Assembly (NCBI GenBank): GCA_963555705.1
Contig: OY743172.1
Span: 28,767,446-28,831,445 of the forward strand
Direction: 5' to 3'
DNA length: 64,000 nucleotides
DNA from: Ligustrum vulgare
Taxonomy: Eukaryota > Streptophyta > Magnoliopsida > Lamiales > Oleaceae
The notes under the pieces are model-generated. The model did not search any database. It saw only the letters and a list, made by a program, of their open reading frames with translations, and was not told the DNA's origin. Positions 47,510 to 59,447 of this stretch are shown here, piece after piece; the stretch's first letter is position 1, and every line of letters starts with the position of its first letter. The position numbers were made by a program, and so were the translations under genes.

Positions 47510-47818
47510 ATGGAGGTGCCGGGTTCATCAAAGAAGATGATAGCTACGCAGGAAGAGATGGTGGAGGCCAAGGTGCCAATACCCTACAGAGACCAATGCG
47601 CCCATTTGCTGATCCCACTGAACAAGTGCAGGCAGGCGGAGTTCTATTTGCCATGGAAGTGTGAGGCGGAGCGCCACACGTATGAGAAGTGCGAGTATGA
47701 GCTTGTCATGGAGAGAATGCTCCAGATGCAGAAGATCCGTGAACAAGAAGCCAAGATGAAGGGCTCTCGGAAAGGCCAATTGCCCATTCCTCTGCTCCCT
47801 AAGACAGCCGATGCTTGA
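47510..47818 (+). CDS. NDUFB7: NADH dehydrogenase [ubiquinone] 1 beta subcomplex subunit 7
   Basis: A complete 102-residue single-exon ORF, beginning MEVPGSSKKMIATQEEM. It is an accessory subunit (B18) of mitochondrial respiratory complex I, located on the intermembrane-space side of the membrane arm. The twin CX9C motif is intact: C30-X9-C40 (DQCAHLLIPLNKC) and C51-X9-C61 (KCEAERHTYEKC). These cysteines form disulfides during MIA40-dependent import, so no cleaved presequence is expected, and none is seen. The length is normal for plant NDUFB7. Core motifs VPIPYRDQCAHLL and CEYELVMERMLQM are present. It is the only gene in the window with clear signs of selection. The start was chosen because it is the first ATG and matches the family's N-terminus. 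A candidate polyadenylation signal aataaa lies at 48134. Confidence 0.97.
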   Translation: MEVPGSSKKMIATQEEMVEAKVPIPYRDQCAHLLIPLNKCRQAEFYLPWKCEAERHTYEKCEYELVMERMLQMQKIREQEAKMKGSRKGQLPIPLLPKTADA

Positions 47819-49300
47819 CTCTGAAAGGTGACTTCTTTTTAATTCCATGATAAATTCAATTGCGGTTTTTGTGAAATTAATAGTATGATGATGTATTTAA
47901 ATAGCCAATCATACATTGCTGTTTAAGTATTATTATGCTTTTATTTTGTATTTTTCTTGAATTGTGTTTCTGATTGTTGGGTATGGGTCTTCTTTAGTGC
48001 AACCAATCTGCTTAATGAAGTCCTACCTCTCTTTGCTTTGACGAGTGTAGTGTCTGAATGATCACTTGTCTCTTGGGTTTCTGTGAGTTTGATATTGCAG
48101 TTGCGTGATAATTCTTTGCCAGATTTTTTTAACAATAAAGACAATGTATCATTTGGACCTTTGCTGAATCAAGTTCTTCAATACTAAGATGTATATGGAA
48201 AACTTAAGGTCAATTTACTAGGTTTTAACCCTATATTTTTAGGCCACGTGACTTGTGGGTTATGGCTGCTTTCCCGAATGCAAGTGGGTTTTTTCTGTAA
48301 AAAAGTGTGGCACTTTCGGAATACATGTCCTGTGGTTTCCCTCTTATTTTTAGGAGTCAATAAGAACTCTAATCTGTACATTTATTACCGTATTCATGTG
48401 AATAGTCACTGTGGTGATGTGACCATACGAGACTTTGTTGAATAGAGGTGGAGAAATTTCCGTTTTAGCATTACTATTTTTTGTCTCATCTAGAAGATTC
48501 ACGTTAATTGAAACTATATTGATGACTCATGTCACCATCAAAAGATCTTCAAATATGCGAGGCTGATAAGCAAATGAAGGCATTCATTTGACCTTCCCAG
48601 TTAAATTGTGTACACATTCTCATCCCGATGGCGCACCAAGTTTCCACATACGGAATAATGTTGTTTTAAGAGCACTCACCGTGGATAATTTTTTATTCTG
48701 ATGTTATAGATTGTTCCAGTGGTACTCAGGATCTTGGTGCAGAATTTATAGTGAACAAGAACCTTTGTGCTCTGCAGTGAAGATGATAAGCAAGAAATTA
48801 AATTTTATTTAAAATTTCTTTAAGTACATTTCTAGCCTCTAGAGATTTTAGAGTTATAAATAAATAGATAATTGAATTAAGAGTTAGCAATAAGGTGATA
48901 TTTCCTTAAATTTATAAGTCAAATTCATTTATGAGTAACTCTTAGTTTGGATATGTTTGCCTAAGTTTGTAGATACTTCGTAAATTGCCAAACTCCGTTG
49001 GTGTCTAGGTGTGGGCTTTTGAATAGACTGTATTCGTCTATTAATAATAAAGAAAACACTAGGGAGGGGGACACCATCTTGAACTTTAACTCCGAAATTA
49101 TGGAATGAGGAGAAGAAGAGTAATGCAAAAAATTAAACTTAAAGGTACTACCTGTATTAAAAGAGTTCATGGAAAACAAAAAAAAATCTATGATTGTCAT
49201 TACCATTTCTCCTGCTGGGCATAGGAGAGCTGTAATTGATCCTACCTCAATAGCCCAAGAAGATATCCGTTGGCGGTAAAATTGTGATTCCATCACACTT
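47819..49300. other. Downstream region of NDUFB7
   Basis: It includes the probable 3' untranslated region and unassigned DNA. The 65-67-codon frames on both strands have no family resemblance. No repeat terminus was found. Confidence 0.5.
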
Positions 49301-49305
49301 AATTC

Positions 49306-49740
49306 CTTCACGAGCACGAAAGTTAGTCACTGCAATACTCCTCTTGATAAATATGCGAGACTTTGGTACAAATAGACGGCATAAGATTTAATTTCTTCCA
49401 CTACATATTTTATATTCCTAGGCTGGTTACTACTGATGGTGGCAAATTTTATTGCTATCTTCGAATCTGATTCTATCTAGACCTTCTCTAAACCTTGCTG
49501 ATAGCAGATTTTAAGCCCTTCATTTCTATTTCCAAATGGGAGCACTGTCCAGAAGGTGAACATGATTTGCCTTCACATTCTCATAAAATTCCACTTCCTG
49601 ATCCAAGACCTGGATTACTGTTTCTGCATCCACCAGCATTATGTTTAAGATATCCCATCTCTTGGTTTTACCAGCTTCACCTGGGTTGTTTATGAAGGGG
49701 CCTTCTTCAGGAAAGTGATGTCCTTGGCACGTGCATTGTG
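49306..49740 (-). pseudogene. Degenerate RNase H domain of LINE type
   Basis: Minus-strand text split over three frames reads GPFINNPGEAG (the start of a plant LINE RNase H, usually DGSxxxNPGxAG), later LEIEMKGLKSAI, then IESDSKIAIKFATISSN and EEIKSYAVYLYQSLAYLSRG. The order and spacing match the RNase H domain in LINE ORF2 proteins and their domesticated relatives. Several stops and frameshifts make it non-functional. Confidence 0.55.
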
Positions 49741-51806
49741 AATGTCCTGCGCGAAGTTCCTTCAAGAGAATAATCTTGCTTTGGAAAGTGTAGAATAACA
49801 TTATCAATCCTATCTTCCAAATAGTACAGATGAAGTCCATAGATTTATGTTTTTGCTTCGCATCATTTCACTCAATCCGAAGAAACCAAAAGATTAAAAT
49901 AGGGAATTATTACTCGGCTTAAAATTGTTGACCTAAATTTTGCACTAAGCCAGATGCATCAAGTTTAAAATTGTTCCTTGGTTTAATAGTAAGGGTGGCT
50001 GCTGTCAAAACAAGTTAATTATCAATTATGCAAATTATCAAATACCTTATTATTCGTTACAGTACCACAATCCACAATCCTAAAATCAAATATTATAAAA
50101 TCATGGGAAAATAATTTAGAAATTATATATTCTATAGCTTATTTTTTAAATAACAGACATGGAAGGTTCAAAATAATGAAAATGGTATGTACTAGAATTA
50201 AGTTTTCTGCAAAATTTGGAAATGTAACTTAAGCCCTTATCCGGTGAAACTTAAAATCAATAATTTAATTCAAGTTAAAGTCAACAATTAATTTTAACCG
50301 CACATTTCATAGGATGTGTAACTTCTCAACCACACATTTCATCAATTTTCTATCAAAGTCTACTAAATGTCTTATTTTAATCCCCACTAAACAGGGGCTA
50401 AATGAAGTTTGCTAGTGAAAATTAGCTTTCTATTAGTTTATTGAGTAACTTAAAAATTATAACACACAACACGATAGGGAAATAATAAGAAAAGTTAAAT
50501 TACAAAATGCCTAGCAAGCAAGGGGCTTATAAAGATATCAAAATGATAAGCGTTAGGACATATAAAGCATTTCCTCTTTAGATCATCTTTATTAATCAGT
50601 TACCTTCCCGGGGGGACCACATGGATCCCACAAGTGAATTGGAAGTTGGATCTACATTCACCAATCAAGTCTGAATGTGAGGAATAGAGGCTAAAGTCTA
50701 TTGAAGTGAATTTTCGTTGGTATGTGTTTTATTTTCTGTGTACGTTTAGTGTCATAAATATGTTTGTATATATCAAAAACATGACACACCATATTTACAA
50801 TCTTCTCTTTGACCTTGTTCTGGTGTTGAATACATATAAGAAGTAATTGAAGTCTACTTTAGACTTTACAGTGCATTTTTGGGTTGATTTTAGATGCATG
50901 AAGCCTAACACTATACGTGGAAAGACCCCTTTTGTATGTCTAGTCCTTTGCATGGTCTTTATGTCTAGCCCTTTGAATGGTCCTCATGCTTTGTCAAAAC
51001 ATCTCAAATGACCTTCGAGTTTCTTGCTTCGCAGTCTAAAACTCTTGTTGAATTTAGGGTCCAAAGAGCTCCTGGCAATGTCCAAAGTCATTAGACCTCG
51101 TATGACTAAGAAACTCCTATTCTGTAGATAATAAGCATAAATTTAAATTTTAGAAGCATATCTCTAACTCTCAAAATGGATTACAAATCTTCTATCTTCA
51201 TATAGAATTCACTATAGTTGAGAGTAAAGTACATTTGCCAACTATGGATAGTTAAATAGAAATAATGCCCTTAAACTACTTATCCATAGACATCCACAAG
51301 GATGGCAAAAACTCAGTCCTCACCCCATAACTCAAAGTTCTCTCTCTCTCTTAGCCTTTTTTCCCCTCAAACTCCCAATTTGGCTAAAGAGATTGGAACC
51401 CCGTTCTGGATACACCCATTTTAGTAAAGTAGAAAAAAAGAATTGCGAAAAAGCATTGTAACGACCACGATCAGGAGCTACAATCTGTTAACAATTTTCA
51501 TTCTTGTTTAACATCCATGCGTGACTAGCCAAATGGTGATTAATGGAAAGCCCATGAATCCTCTAAGTTTTTGCTACAAATTACCGTGTAATTCAGCCCT
51601 TTCATCATACAATATACAAATTAGATAAAGGTAATATTGTGTGTCAGATATGCTGTTCCAGTCTTGCTATGTTGTATAATAGCTTTTTGTTTCGGTCAGA
51701 GAGAGTGAATCTTAATACTACAGATATGGATTGTAAGTTTAATCTATGGCAGCTATCAAATGCATGTGCAGCATTTTAACACTACCATGTATTGTATGAC
51801 CTCACC
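49741..51806. other. Intergenic stretch without a supported gene
   Basis: AT-rich and without long frames. A CT run lies near 51341-51352. Nothing assignable was seen. Confidence 0.5.
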
Positions 51807-51814
51807 GTTATAAG

Positions 51815-52800
51815 GAGGGGTGCTTTTCGGACGAAATGGATTGGAAATAGGTGTTCCAAGTTCCGTTCCAAAAAACTTCGGAATTAAAATGTTCCGAATT
51901 CCGTTCCAAAATTTTCGGAATACAAAAATTTCATTCCAAACCGAATTTCGGAAATTTAATATTTTATCAAGATTTATAATAATTTTAAGTATATGAAAAA
52001 AGAAATTCAGGGAATTGAATGTATGAAACTAAATGAGTTCAAAATTTCAACTAGTCAAAAATTATAATTAAAGTTATAAATCACAAAAATAACAAAATAA
52101 CAACATATCTATAAATAGATTTAATATAAGTTTTTCATCGTGATCCAATAAAATAAAAGTTAACAACAATAACAATGCTAAAACTCTTGCATTTTTCATC
52201 CTATAATTTCATGTGGATCTAATATTTTTGCTTCAAAAATTTATTTTCTAGTAAACAAATAGTGTCACGTTCCAAAGTCCAAACCTGATGATCACACAAA
52301 CAGTGAATAAGTAATGCAAACTTTGTGATACCACAACTGACAACATTTTTTTGAAATTTTGATTTAATCCAAATTTTTTTGTTATATCTAATGTGTAAAT
52401 ATTTTCCATCACATCAATATACCTAACTTAAATCCCATACTAAAATTGAAGTGTTATTCTCTCTATATTTTAAACTAAGAGAAAGTGTTACCCGTTAGTT
52501 ATATGTTAAATCTCATATTAATAATATTTTAATATTATGAATTGTTGAATAAATTATTTTCTTAGACTTTATATTATTAATCGTAATGCAAATACAAAAT
52601 TTTTTTTGGAATTTATTCGTTAAAAATTAGAATTTTTGGATCGGAATTTTTGGAATTATGAAACTCGTTCCAATTCCAATTTTTTCGGTAAATTTCGGAA
52701 TTCAAATGTTTCGGATTTACCAATCGGAATCGGATTTTTTTGAAAAAATTCGGAATGAAATCGGACGGAATCGAATTTTCCAATCCAACTTGTAGTCCTA
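51815..52800. mobile_element. Non-autonomous hAT element, 986 bp
   Basis: It is flanked by a perfect 8-bp duplication GTTATAAG (51807-51814, 52801-52808), the hAT hallmark. The ends are imperfectly inverted (GAGGGGTGCTTTTCGG against TAGGACTACAAGTTGG). Both subterminal regions are packed with ttcggaat / attccgaa words in opposite orientations (51855-51955 and 52605-52785), probable transposase-binding repeats. No ORF is present. Confidence 0.85.
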
Positions 52801-52859
52801 GTTATAAGTGTTGAGTGTTCATGTTATATGTTGCATTGAGTGAAAAGTTAGGGAAGAAA

Positions 52860-53785
52860 GTTGCTTAGACCTAAATACAAAGTAGTAACTTACGTCCCCC
52901 AACTACTGTTGTTACATCAAGACAACGACTGGGGAAAAAAGCAAGCGAGATGAAGCATTATGTGACAGACATACAAGCAGGGCGAAACATCCCTTGGCTA
53001 GGATGTAGGCATGATGGAACAACATGCGGCAGGAGATGTAGGGCAGAAAAATGTGGTCATGCGGTCAAATGACCAAAACCAAATTTTCTACCCCAAAAAC
53101 TACTATTTTGGAGTGTCAAAAACCATAGGACTTCAACTGTTTGTTTTGGTTGCAAGTAGATGTATCTTGCAATAAGGAGAAGACAAAGTTGAACAAGTAA
53201 CATGCCATTTGCACAAGTGGACAACTTGGTGGAAGCAAAGTTTGACAAGTAACTACAATCAACTTGGAAGGACAAAGCTAAATGGTACAAGTAACTTTCA
53301 AGTGGTGATAACTTGCAAATGGTGGGGACAACTAAGTATGAGATGGATGCAACTTGCAAGTGTGGAAACAATCGAGCATGATCATGATACTACTTTTCAA
53401 CTTACAAGTATGTCTAGCCATTGGAACAATTTGATCTTGGCCATTCATTTTAACTTGTTTTTCGAGAGTGCTTATAAATAGAGATGCTAGCTCATTTGTA
53501 AATCTTATAGACTGCGTAGTAAATCTTAAGAGATTTTGTAAAGAACTTTTCTTTCAATGCAAAATGCTAAGTAGAGATTCTGCCCAACCTTATAATTGTT
53601 CCTTGTGTTCTACACTTCCCAAATTTTCATTCCTATATACGAGTGTTAGAATTTTAGCCCCAAGGGTTAAATTCTCGTTTGGATAAGGGCTGACTCAACG
53701 TTTTTCTTGAGAGGTTGAGATTTGCTAAGCATTAAGGTCGCACGGTGCTAATTTTTCGAGTGTAACGAAATTAGGCCCGCGATAG
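52860..53785 (+). repeat. LTR copy A of a gypsy family, plus orientation
   Basis: It is homologous to copy C (55739-56872) and, inverted, to copy B (54768-55607). The strongest shared block is attttggagtgtcaaaaacc through gacaagtaac. It ends ...aggcccgcgatag, followed by a degenerate primer site TTGGTATAAGAGTC (53786-53799). The start is approximate. The small frames inside are chance. Confidence 0.7.
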
Positions 53786-53851
53786 TTGGTATAAGAGTCA
53801 TTTTGACTCCATGACTTTGCAACTCTTGTCGTACCCAATTGGCACATCCCT

Positions 53852-54740
53852 CTAGGAAATAGAATAGCAACACATCATTTGGCATGCTTGGAATTTAAAG
53901 TATGGATTGGGAGTTTTTTTGACATATTCACGAATGGTTCCCTTTTGTTTCCATTCCCGTAATTTCTTTCGAGTCTCATTGACAAAAACTACGTTCTCTG
54001 GGTAAAATTGTCGTTTCAACTCCTTTTTGAAATCCTCCCATGTTTCAACTTTACAAGTGCCTTTCTCTATTTCCGCATGTTTCCGATGCCACCATATGGT
54101 AGCAGTCTGCACCTTCATGGTCTCATCATGAATATTTACACCATCTAAGTATAACTCCATTTTTCATAGAAAGTTTTCAATATCCTAGGCATCCTTCTTG
54201 CCATCAAAATCCTTTGACTTCGTTTACTCAATTCTAGGGGGTTGCAACACTTGCAATGACACCTCAGCTTGATCCCGTCGTGGATTGTTTGTACTAGTTG
54301 AGCTCAAGGTTCATTATCTTCATCAGGACGACAAATTGATTAACTTGCCCTTGTATCACATAAACGGCATCTAGAAACCTTTGTTTGAAGACGGTCAAAG
54401 TTTCCCCCCCAGCGTAGCATGTCCGGTCACCACAGCCTGGACATTATCCTTCAACGTTTGGACATCATTCCTCATTGATGCTTGAGCGTCCATCACCGTC
54501 TGGATGTTGCCTTGGGGAGTTTCTAGCTGTCCAACGACGTGGCCTTCCAATGCTTTGAAAGAGTGCTCAAGAGATTCAACCCAATCACCCGTGTTGATGA
54601 TGATCGTGTCGAGTTCCCCTTCCACTATTGAGGCTTCCGTACTCTTTCTTTTGCCTTGTGTCTTCCTCCTCTCAATAGGGGCGACATCACCTTTCTCCTA
54701 TCTCAATTTTAGCTGTCTTTTGAAAATCCGCCATTATAAC
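53852..54740 (-). pseudogene. Degenerate Ty3/gypsy gag
   Basis: On the minus strand, an N-terminal coiled-coil-like segment (54625-54395; LEHSFKALEGHVVGQLE, MRNDVQTLKDNVQ) is followed, after frameshifts and stops, by the retrotransposon gag core (54160-53852). The core reads MELYLDGVNIHDETMKVQTA, IWWHRKHAEIEKGTCKVETW, EDFKKELKRQFYPENV and REWKQKGTIREYVKK. The start near 54733 and phrase FDGKKDA before the core are also visible. Zinc knuckle and downstream pol are absent. Non-functional. Confidence 0.85.
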
Positions 54741-54753
54741 AGCCTAGAAACCT

Positions 54754-54767
54754 GACTCTGATACCAA
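54754..54767 (-). promoter_or_regulatory. Primer-binding site, minus orientation
   Basis: TTGGTATCAGAGTC on the minus strand, adjacent to LTR copy B and upstream of the minus-strand gag. It fits initiator tRNA-Met priming with a final base variation. Confidence 0.8.
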
Positions 54768-55607
54768 TCGGCACAAGCCTAGTATCGTTACACTTCAAAA
54801 ACTAGCAAGGTGCGACCTTAACACTTAGCAAATCTCGACCTCTTAAGAAAACGTTAAGTTAACCTTTATCCTTGTAGGAATTCAACATTTGAGGCTAAAA
54901 TCCTAACTCTCGTATATAAGAATGGAAATTTAGGAAGTCCAGAACATAAGGAACAATTAAAAAGTTTGGGAGAATCTCTACTTTGTATTGTAATAAAAAC
55001 TCTTTACAAAATCTCTCGAGAATTACCACTTCACTTAATGAGATTTACAAATGAGTTATCATATCTATTTATAGACAAAGCTTTGTAAGATAAGTTGAAA
55101 CCTCTGTTTGGTAAAATTTGTTTATAAAAAGTCACGTAGCAATATCTCATTTGCCAATTTTTTGAAAAGTCAACAATTTCAGCTGGTCAGCCCACCATTT
55201 TTGACTTTTCAAAAAAAAAAAAAAAGGACTAACGAAATGTTGCTACGACGTTATTTATAAGTATTATTTATAAATAACCGTTTCTAAATGGTTTATCAAA
55301 CAGAGGTAAAATGAATGATAAAATTGTCACAACTTAAAAGTTACTTGAACTATTTGACTTTCTCATTCCAACTTGGTTGTAGTTACATGTCAAATTTTAC
55401 TTCCTCAAAGTTGTTCACTTGTGCGAGTGGCATGTTACTTATTTAACTTTGTCTTCTCCTTATTGCTAGATGCATCTACTTGCTACCAAAAATAACAGTT
55501 GCAGTCCCATAATTTTTGACACTCTAAAATAGTAGTGGTTTTAGAAATAGAAAATCTAGTTTTGGCACTTTGACTACATGTCCACGTTTTTCTGTCCTAC
55601 ATCCCCT
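54768..55607 (-). repeat. LTR copy B, minus orientation
   Basis: Its reverse complement aligns with copies A and C (for example ctaaaatagtagtggtttta and gcatctacttgctaccaaaa). It is truncated at about 55607, where copy C-associated DNA begins, and is split by a 206-bp MITE. Confidence 0.75.
55101..55306. mobile_element. 206-bp MITE in LTR copy B
   Basis: Terminal inverted repeats CCTCTGTTTGGTAAA and (reverse complement of the right end) CCTCTGTTTGATAAA. Copy A gives the empty site: aagttaaaatgaa there corresponds to aagttgaaa / taaaatgaa around the MITE here. An A-run of about 15 lies in the middle. Superfamily uncertain. Confidence 0.75.
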
Positions 55608-55738
55608 AAAGCAGGTTGTCTGCGTGCACTCAGTATTAAATAAAGTGGAAAGGATTATCGGAGTCCAAAACTACTTCGTAGAATGAAGGAGAGTTATGGC
55701 AAATCGAATCCAAGCTTCAGTAATACACGGTAACGAGG

Positions 55739-56872
55739 ATGTCACCTAATTCAGTGTGGAAGTGACTTGGGTCCCTCAGCTACTGCCATTACGTCCCAGC
55801 AGCTGTTAGGAAAATAACGCGGGCAAGACAAAGAAATTTTTGACAAGGACACGGGCAAGACGAAACGGCATGTGGCTGAGATGTAGGCAGGACGGAACAG
55901 CTCGCGACGAGGGACGCAGGGCAGAAAAATGTGAGTATGCAGTCAAATAGCTAAAATCAAACTTTCTACCCTAAAAACCACTATATTGGAGTGTCAAAAA
56001 CCATGAGACTGCAGCCGTTTGTTTTGGTTGCAAGTGGATGCATCTTGCAACAAGGAGAAAACAAAGTTGAACAAGTACATTCCACCTGCGCAAGTGGACA
56101 ACTTGGAGGAAGCAAAGTTTGACAAGTAACTACAGCTGACTTGAAATGAGAAAGCCAAATGTTACAAGGAACTTGACAACTTGCAAGTGGTGGAGACAAA
56201 TAAGCATGAGAAGGATGGAACTTGCAAATGGTGGAAACAACCAATTGTGGTCAAGATACGACTTGTAAAGTTATAAGTATATCTATCCATTAGATCAATT
56301 TGATATTGACCATTCAATTCAACTTATCTTCCATGACTTCATCTATAAATAGAGATGCTAGCGCATTTGTGAATCTAATTGAGTGAAGTAATAAATTTGA
56401 GAGATTTTGTAAAGAGTTTTACTTTCAATATAAAGTAGAGATTCTCCCAAATCGTATAATTGTTCCATGTGTTCTACACTTCACAAATTTCCATTCTCAT
56501 AAATGAATGTTAGAATTTTGACCTTTAGGGTGTGTCTGATTCAAAAGGTGAAAAAAAATTATTTTCCATGCAAGTGGGAATGTTTTCAGCAAAATGGTGA
56601 GAAATTTTTTCCAAGTAAATGGCATAACTTGTGCTTTAAGTGGTTGTATCAAGAAATAGTTTTCCAATCAAACACAAAAGTTGAAAATGATTTTCCTTGA
56701 AGCTACATTTTCTAGGAAATTATAAAGCAATCAAACATAGCCTAAAGGTAAAATTCTTGTGAGGGTAGAGACTGACATAACGTTTTCTCGAGAAGTCAAG
56801 ATTTGCTAAGCGTTAAGGCCACATCGCATGGTGCTAGTTTTTCGAGTGTAACTTAAATCAGGCCCGTGGCAA
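55739..56872 (+). repeat. LTR copy C, plus orientation
   Basis: It aligns with copy A through most of its length and ends in aggcccgtggcaag without a recognisable primer site. It is split by the TIR element 56528-56742. The start TGTCACC at 55739 is a guess based on an LTR-like TG. Confidence 0.65.
56528..56742. mobile_element. 215-bp TIR element in LTR copy C
   Basis: The left end GGGTGTGTCTGATTC and right end GAATCAAACATAGCC-like (actual gcaatcaaacatagcc) form inverted repeats. Flanks are TTA (56525-56527) and TAA (56743-56745). Copy A lacks the block, which gives the empty site. Related text occurs in both arms of the large inverted repeat (gaatcaaacatagcctaaaa near 32557, and inverted near 36540). 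Confidence 0.65.
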
Positions 56873-56929
56873 GTAGCCTTTGAATTTCAGACTAAATAAA
56901 AAAATCTTTGAAAAAGATAAAAAACATAA

Positions 56930-57736
56930 GGTCTTGTTCTCTTTGCTGTTTTGAGGTCGTTTTCTGTTTTTATTTTCGAAAACACTAAAAATGCGTTCTC
57001 TTTACCATTTTCGAAAATGCATTTTGGAAAAAAAAAAAAAAAATTTGTACACAAAACGCAAAACGCCCAAAACCTCGTTTTGGGCGTTTTGTGTGTATTT
57101 CAACAAAAAATGTTCAAAACGCGGAAAATGCGTTTTGGATTTTTTTTTATTTTTTTATTATCCTAACTTGAAACTAAGCTTAATATAAAGTTTTTTTTTA
57201 TTTAATTTTTTTTTTTAAAGAATTATCCTAACTTGGAACTAAGCTTAAATAAAGTTTTATTGAATTCAATATCAACATTACAAAAAAAAAATAAAAAAAA
57301 TAAAGTGAGAATTCTTGTTATATTTCAAAAAATGTCTTGATAAATGGACTCTGGTGGTTTTGAAAGAACTTGCATTTTTTGGATTTTAATAGAATTAGAG
57401 TTTTCACAAATTCCGAACCTGACCAATCTGTGTTAATATAGACTCTTAATGCTCACATTAGTGTGTTGTATGTAACCATGTTTTCAGTGTATTGTGAAAG
57501 GAAATTTGAGTTTCAGCCAGTGGTATTCTGCAAGCAAATTAATTAAAAATAGTTTAAGTAGTATTCTGCAAAATTTCAAACAGAACGTGTTTTTCAGCTT
57601 TTCATTTTCAAAAACAGTTTTCAGAAATGACAAACCAAACGCGTTTTCAGCAAATTTGAAAACAAAAATAAAAATAGGAAACACAAAATATTTTCGAAAA
57701 TGAAAATACAAAATAAAATACAAACAGAACGCCACT
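56930..57736. mobile_element. Tourist/Harbinger-like MITE, about 807 bp
   Basis: TAA flanks both ends (56927-56929, 57737-57739). Imperfect terminal repeats GGTCTTGTTCTCTTTG and (reversed) AGTGGCGTTCTGTTTG continue as T-rich complementary subterminal regions (ttttattttcgaaaa near 56969; ttttcgaaaatg near 57690). A palindromic caaaacgcccaaaacc / tttgggcgttttg lies at 57056-57093. No transposase. Confidence 0.6.
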
Positions 57737-57739
57737 TAA

Positions 57740-59447
57740 GGCTTTTGATCGAAGAGATGATGCCTGCTCATGTACCTGTAGAATTAGTTTCTCTTTCCTT
57801 TATGGCATGGCAAGGTTATGTAATATATCCTCTTCGCAAGGGAATTATGTACAAAAAGGCTAAACTTGTTTGGTTGAGTAATATTTTCTTGCGGACTGTT
57901 ACAGACTTACTGGACCAATTAGTTATAATACATAGAAAACCCCATATTTAAGGGAACAATATCTTGGATTATATCGACAAATATCATATAAACTGCTGTA
58001 ATTTACAATATCATGGGGTAGCGTCAACGATAAATTGTTCAAAATTACAACTTTTATCCATTGCTTGTGCCATTTTTTGAAGTTCTTTAGAATGTTCCCT
58101 CTTCAGAATATTATTTGTTTCGTATCAGCTATATTACCATATTAGATGCTCATCTATATGGATGCTGTACTGCAATTTGATTCTGTTTAAGTATTACAAG
58201 GTCGAGACCGCTAACTTCCTGCTAATTATTTTTTAGTAATTGGCATCTTCAGGTATCAAATAGGAGCCCTTCTAGAAATACTTTTAGATAATAAAAACAT
58301 TTTAAGAAGTTAAAATCAAAATCTTGTGATATGTTAGAAAGAGCAATGATTTATAGTAGAATGCTATTGTTCAAGATCCAGTGCCTCCTTTTTAGCAAGT
58401 CAATCTAGTCTTTTTCAATTTGCGGTGAAAAAATTGAGTTCAGTGACCTGTACTTGAGAATTGTGGTTCTGGAACTTCCGAAGTTCAGGTAGTTTCTGAT
58501 ATTAGCCAATTTTGTTCTTTGATAATTCATTATTTCCACAAGAATCTAGAAACCTGGCACGTGTCTATCCTTGTTATATCCTGTATATCATTGAGCTATT
58601 CGGGATTTATAATGAAGAAAGTAGCTTGCAAGTTGCTTTTTTACATTTACATTATACGTGCAATAGCGAAGGAAATTCTGTAGCTACTAATGATGCACTT
58701 GCCTATATTTTTCTCCATTGTGTTCTTAGACTTTCTTAATATGTCATGGAATTCCTTTATTGAGGTTTTTCGCCGTTTCTTTTCTCTCCAGGAAGAAGTT
58801 AAACCGTGGACAGGCAGTCATAAGAGGACTTTATTTGAAATTGTTTTGGTGTTATGTAAACATGATACTAAACTACTCTGACTTCTCCCTGGTAATACAG
58901 TTCCGAATAAAAATTACATCCTTGATTTCTGTTTTGTAATGTGTTATTCTGAAAAATCTGTTGGTGTTTTTGATTCTTCACAAGTGATTAAGTTTTTATA
59001 ATAAAATCTTAACTTCATCAAGTTTCTGGTTCGAGTTTTGCTTGCGGATTCTACTTCTAGATTTTTTTTTTTTTTTTTTTGGGTGGTGGGGTGGAGCCAA
59101 ACATGATGATAATATCGCTTGCTTGTTTTGACTTTTAACTGGGAAAAAACTGTATACAAACTTTTCTCGTTCGGAAATGTCTTGTTTCAAGAAAGTGAAT
59201 AAGATTCTCAACAAAAGAACTTGTTAGTGCAATTCAATTGCTGTGCTCATTAATTTCCTATACAGCAAATCCCCGTAAGTGAGAAATTATTTATGTCGTT
59301 TAAAAAATAAAATTCCTCAGTTTTGACTCAGGCTAGTATAATAGATAAATAGCATCCATGTGAATACAAATTTATAAATGGTTCAGGAACAAACATTCAT
59401 AACTACTATTATTCATTATTTTTCACACATTTTGTGGAATGTACTAT
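57740..59447. other. Intergenic stretch, possible exon-like pieces
   Basis: A plus-strand frame at 57700-57951 (LLIEEMMPAHVPVELVSLSF) and one at 58690-58881 (EEVKPWTGSHKRTLFEIVL) look mildly coding-like, but neither matches a family I know and no convincing splice structure was found. T-runs occur near 59061-59080. Confidence 0.35.

Noticed and set aside
47528..47848. 106-codon minus-strand frame
   Set aside because: It is antisense to NDUFB7, whose plus-strand protein is clearly conserved.
57700..58881. Spliced host gene downstream of the Tourist-like MITE
   Set aside because: Two mildly coding-like frames were seen but no family match and no consistent splice signals were found.
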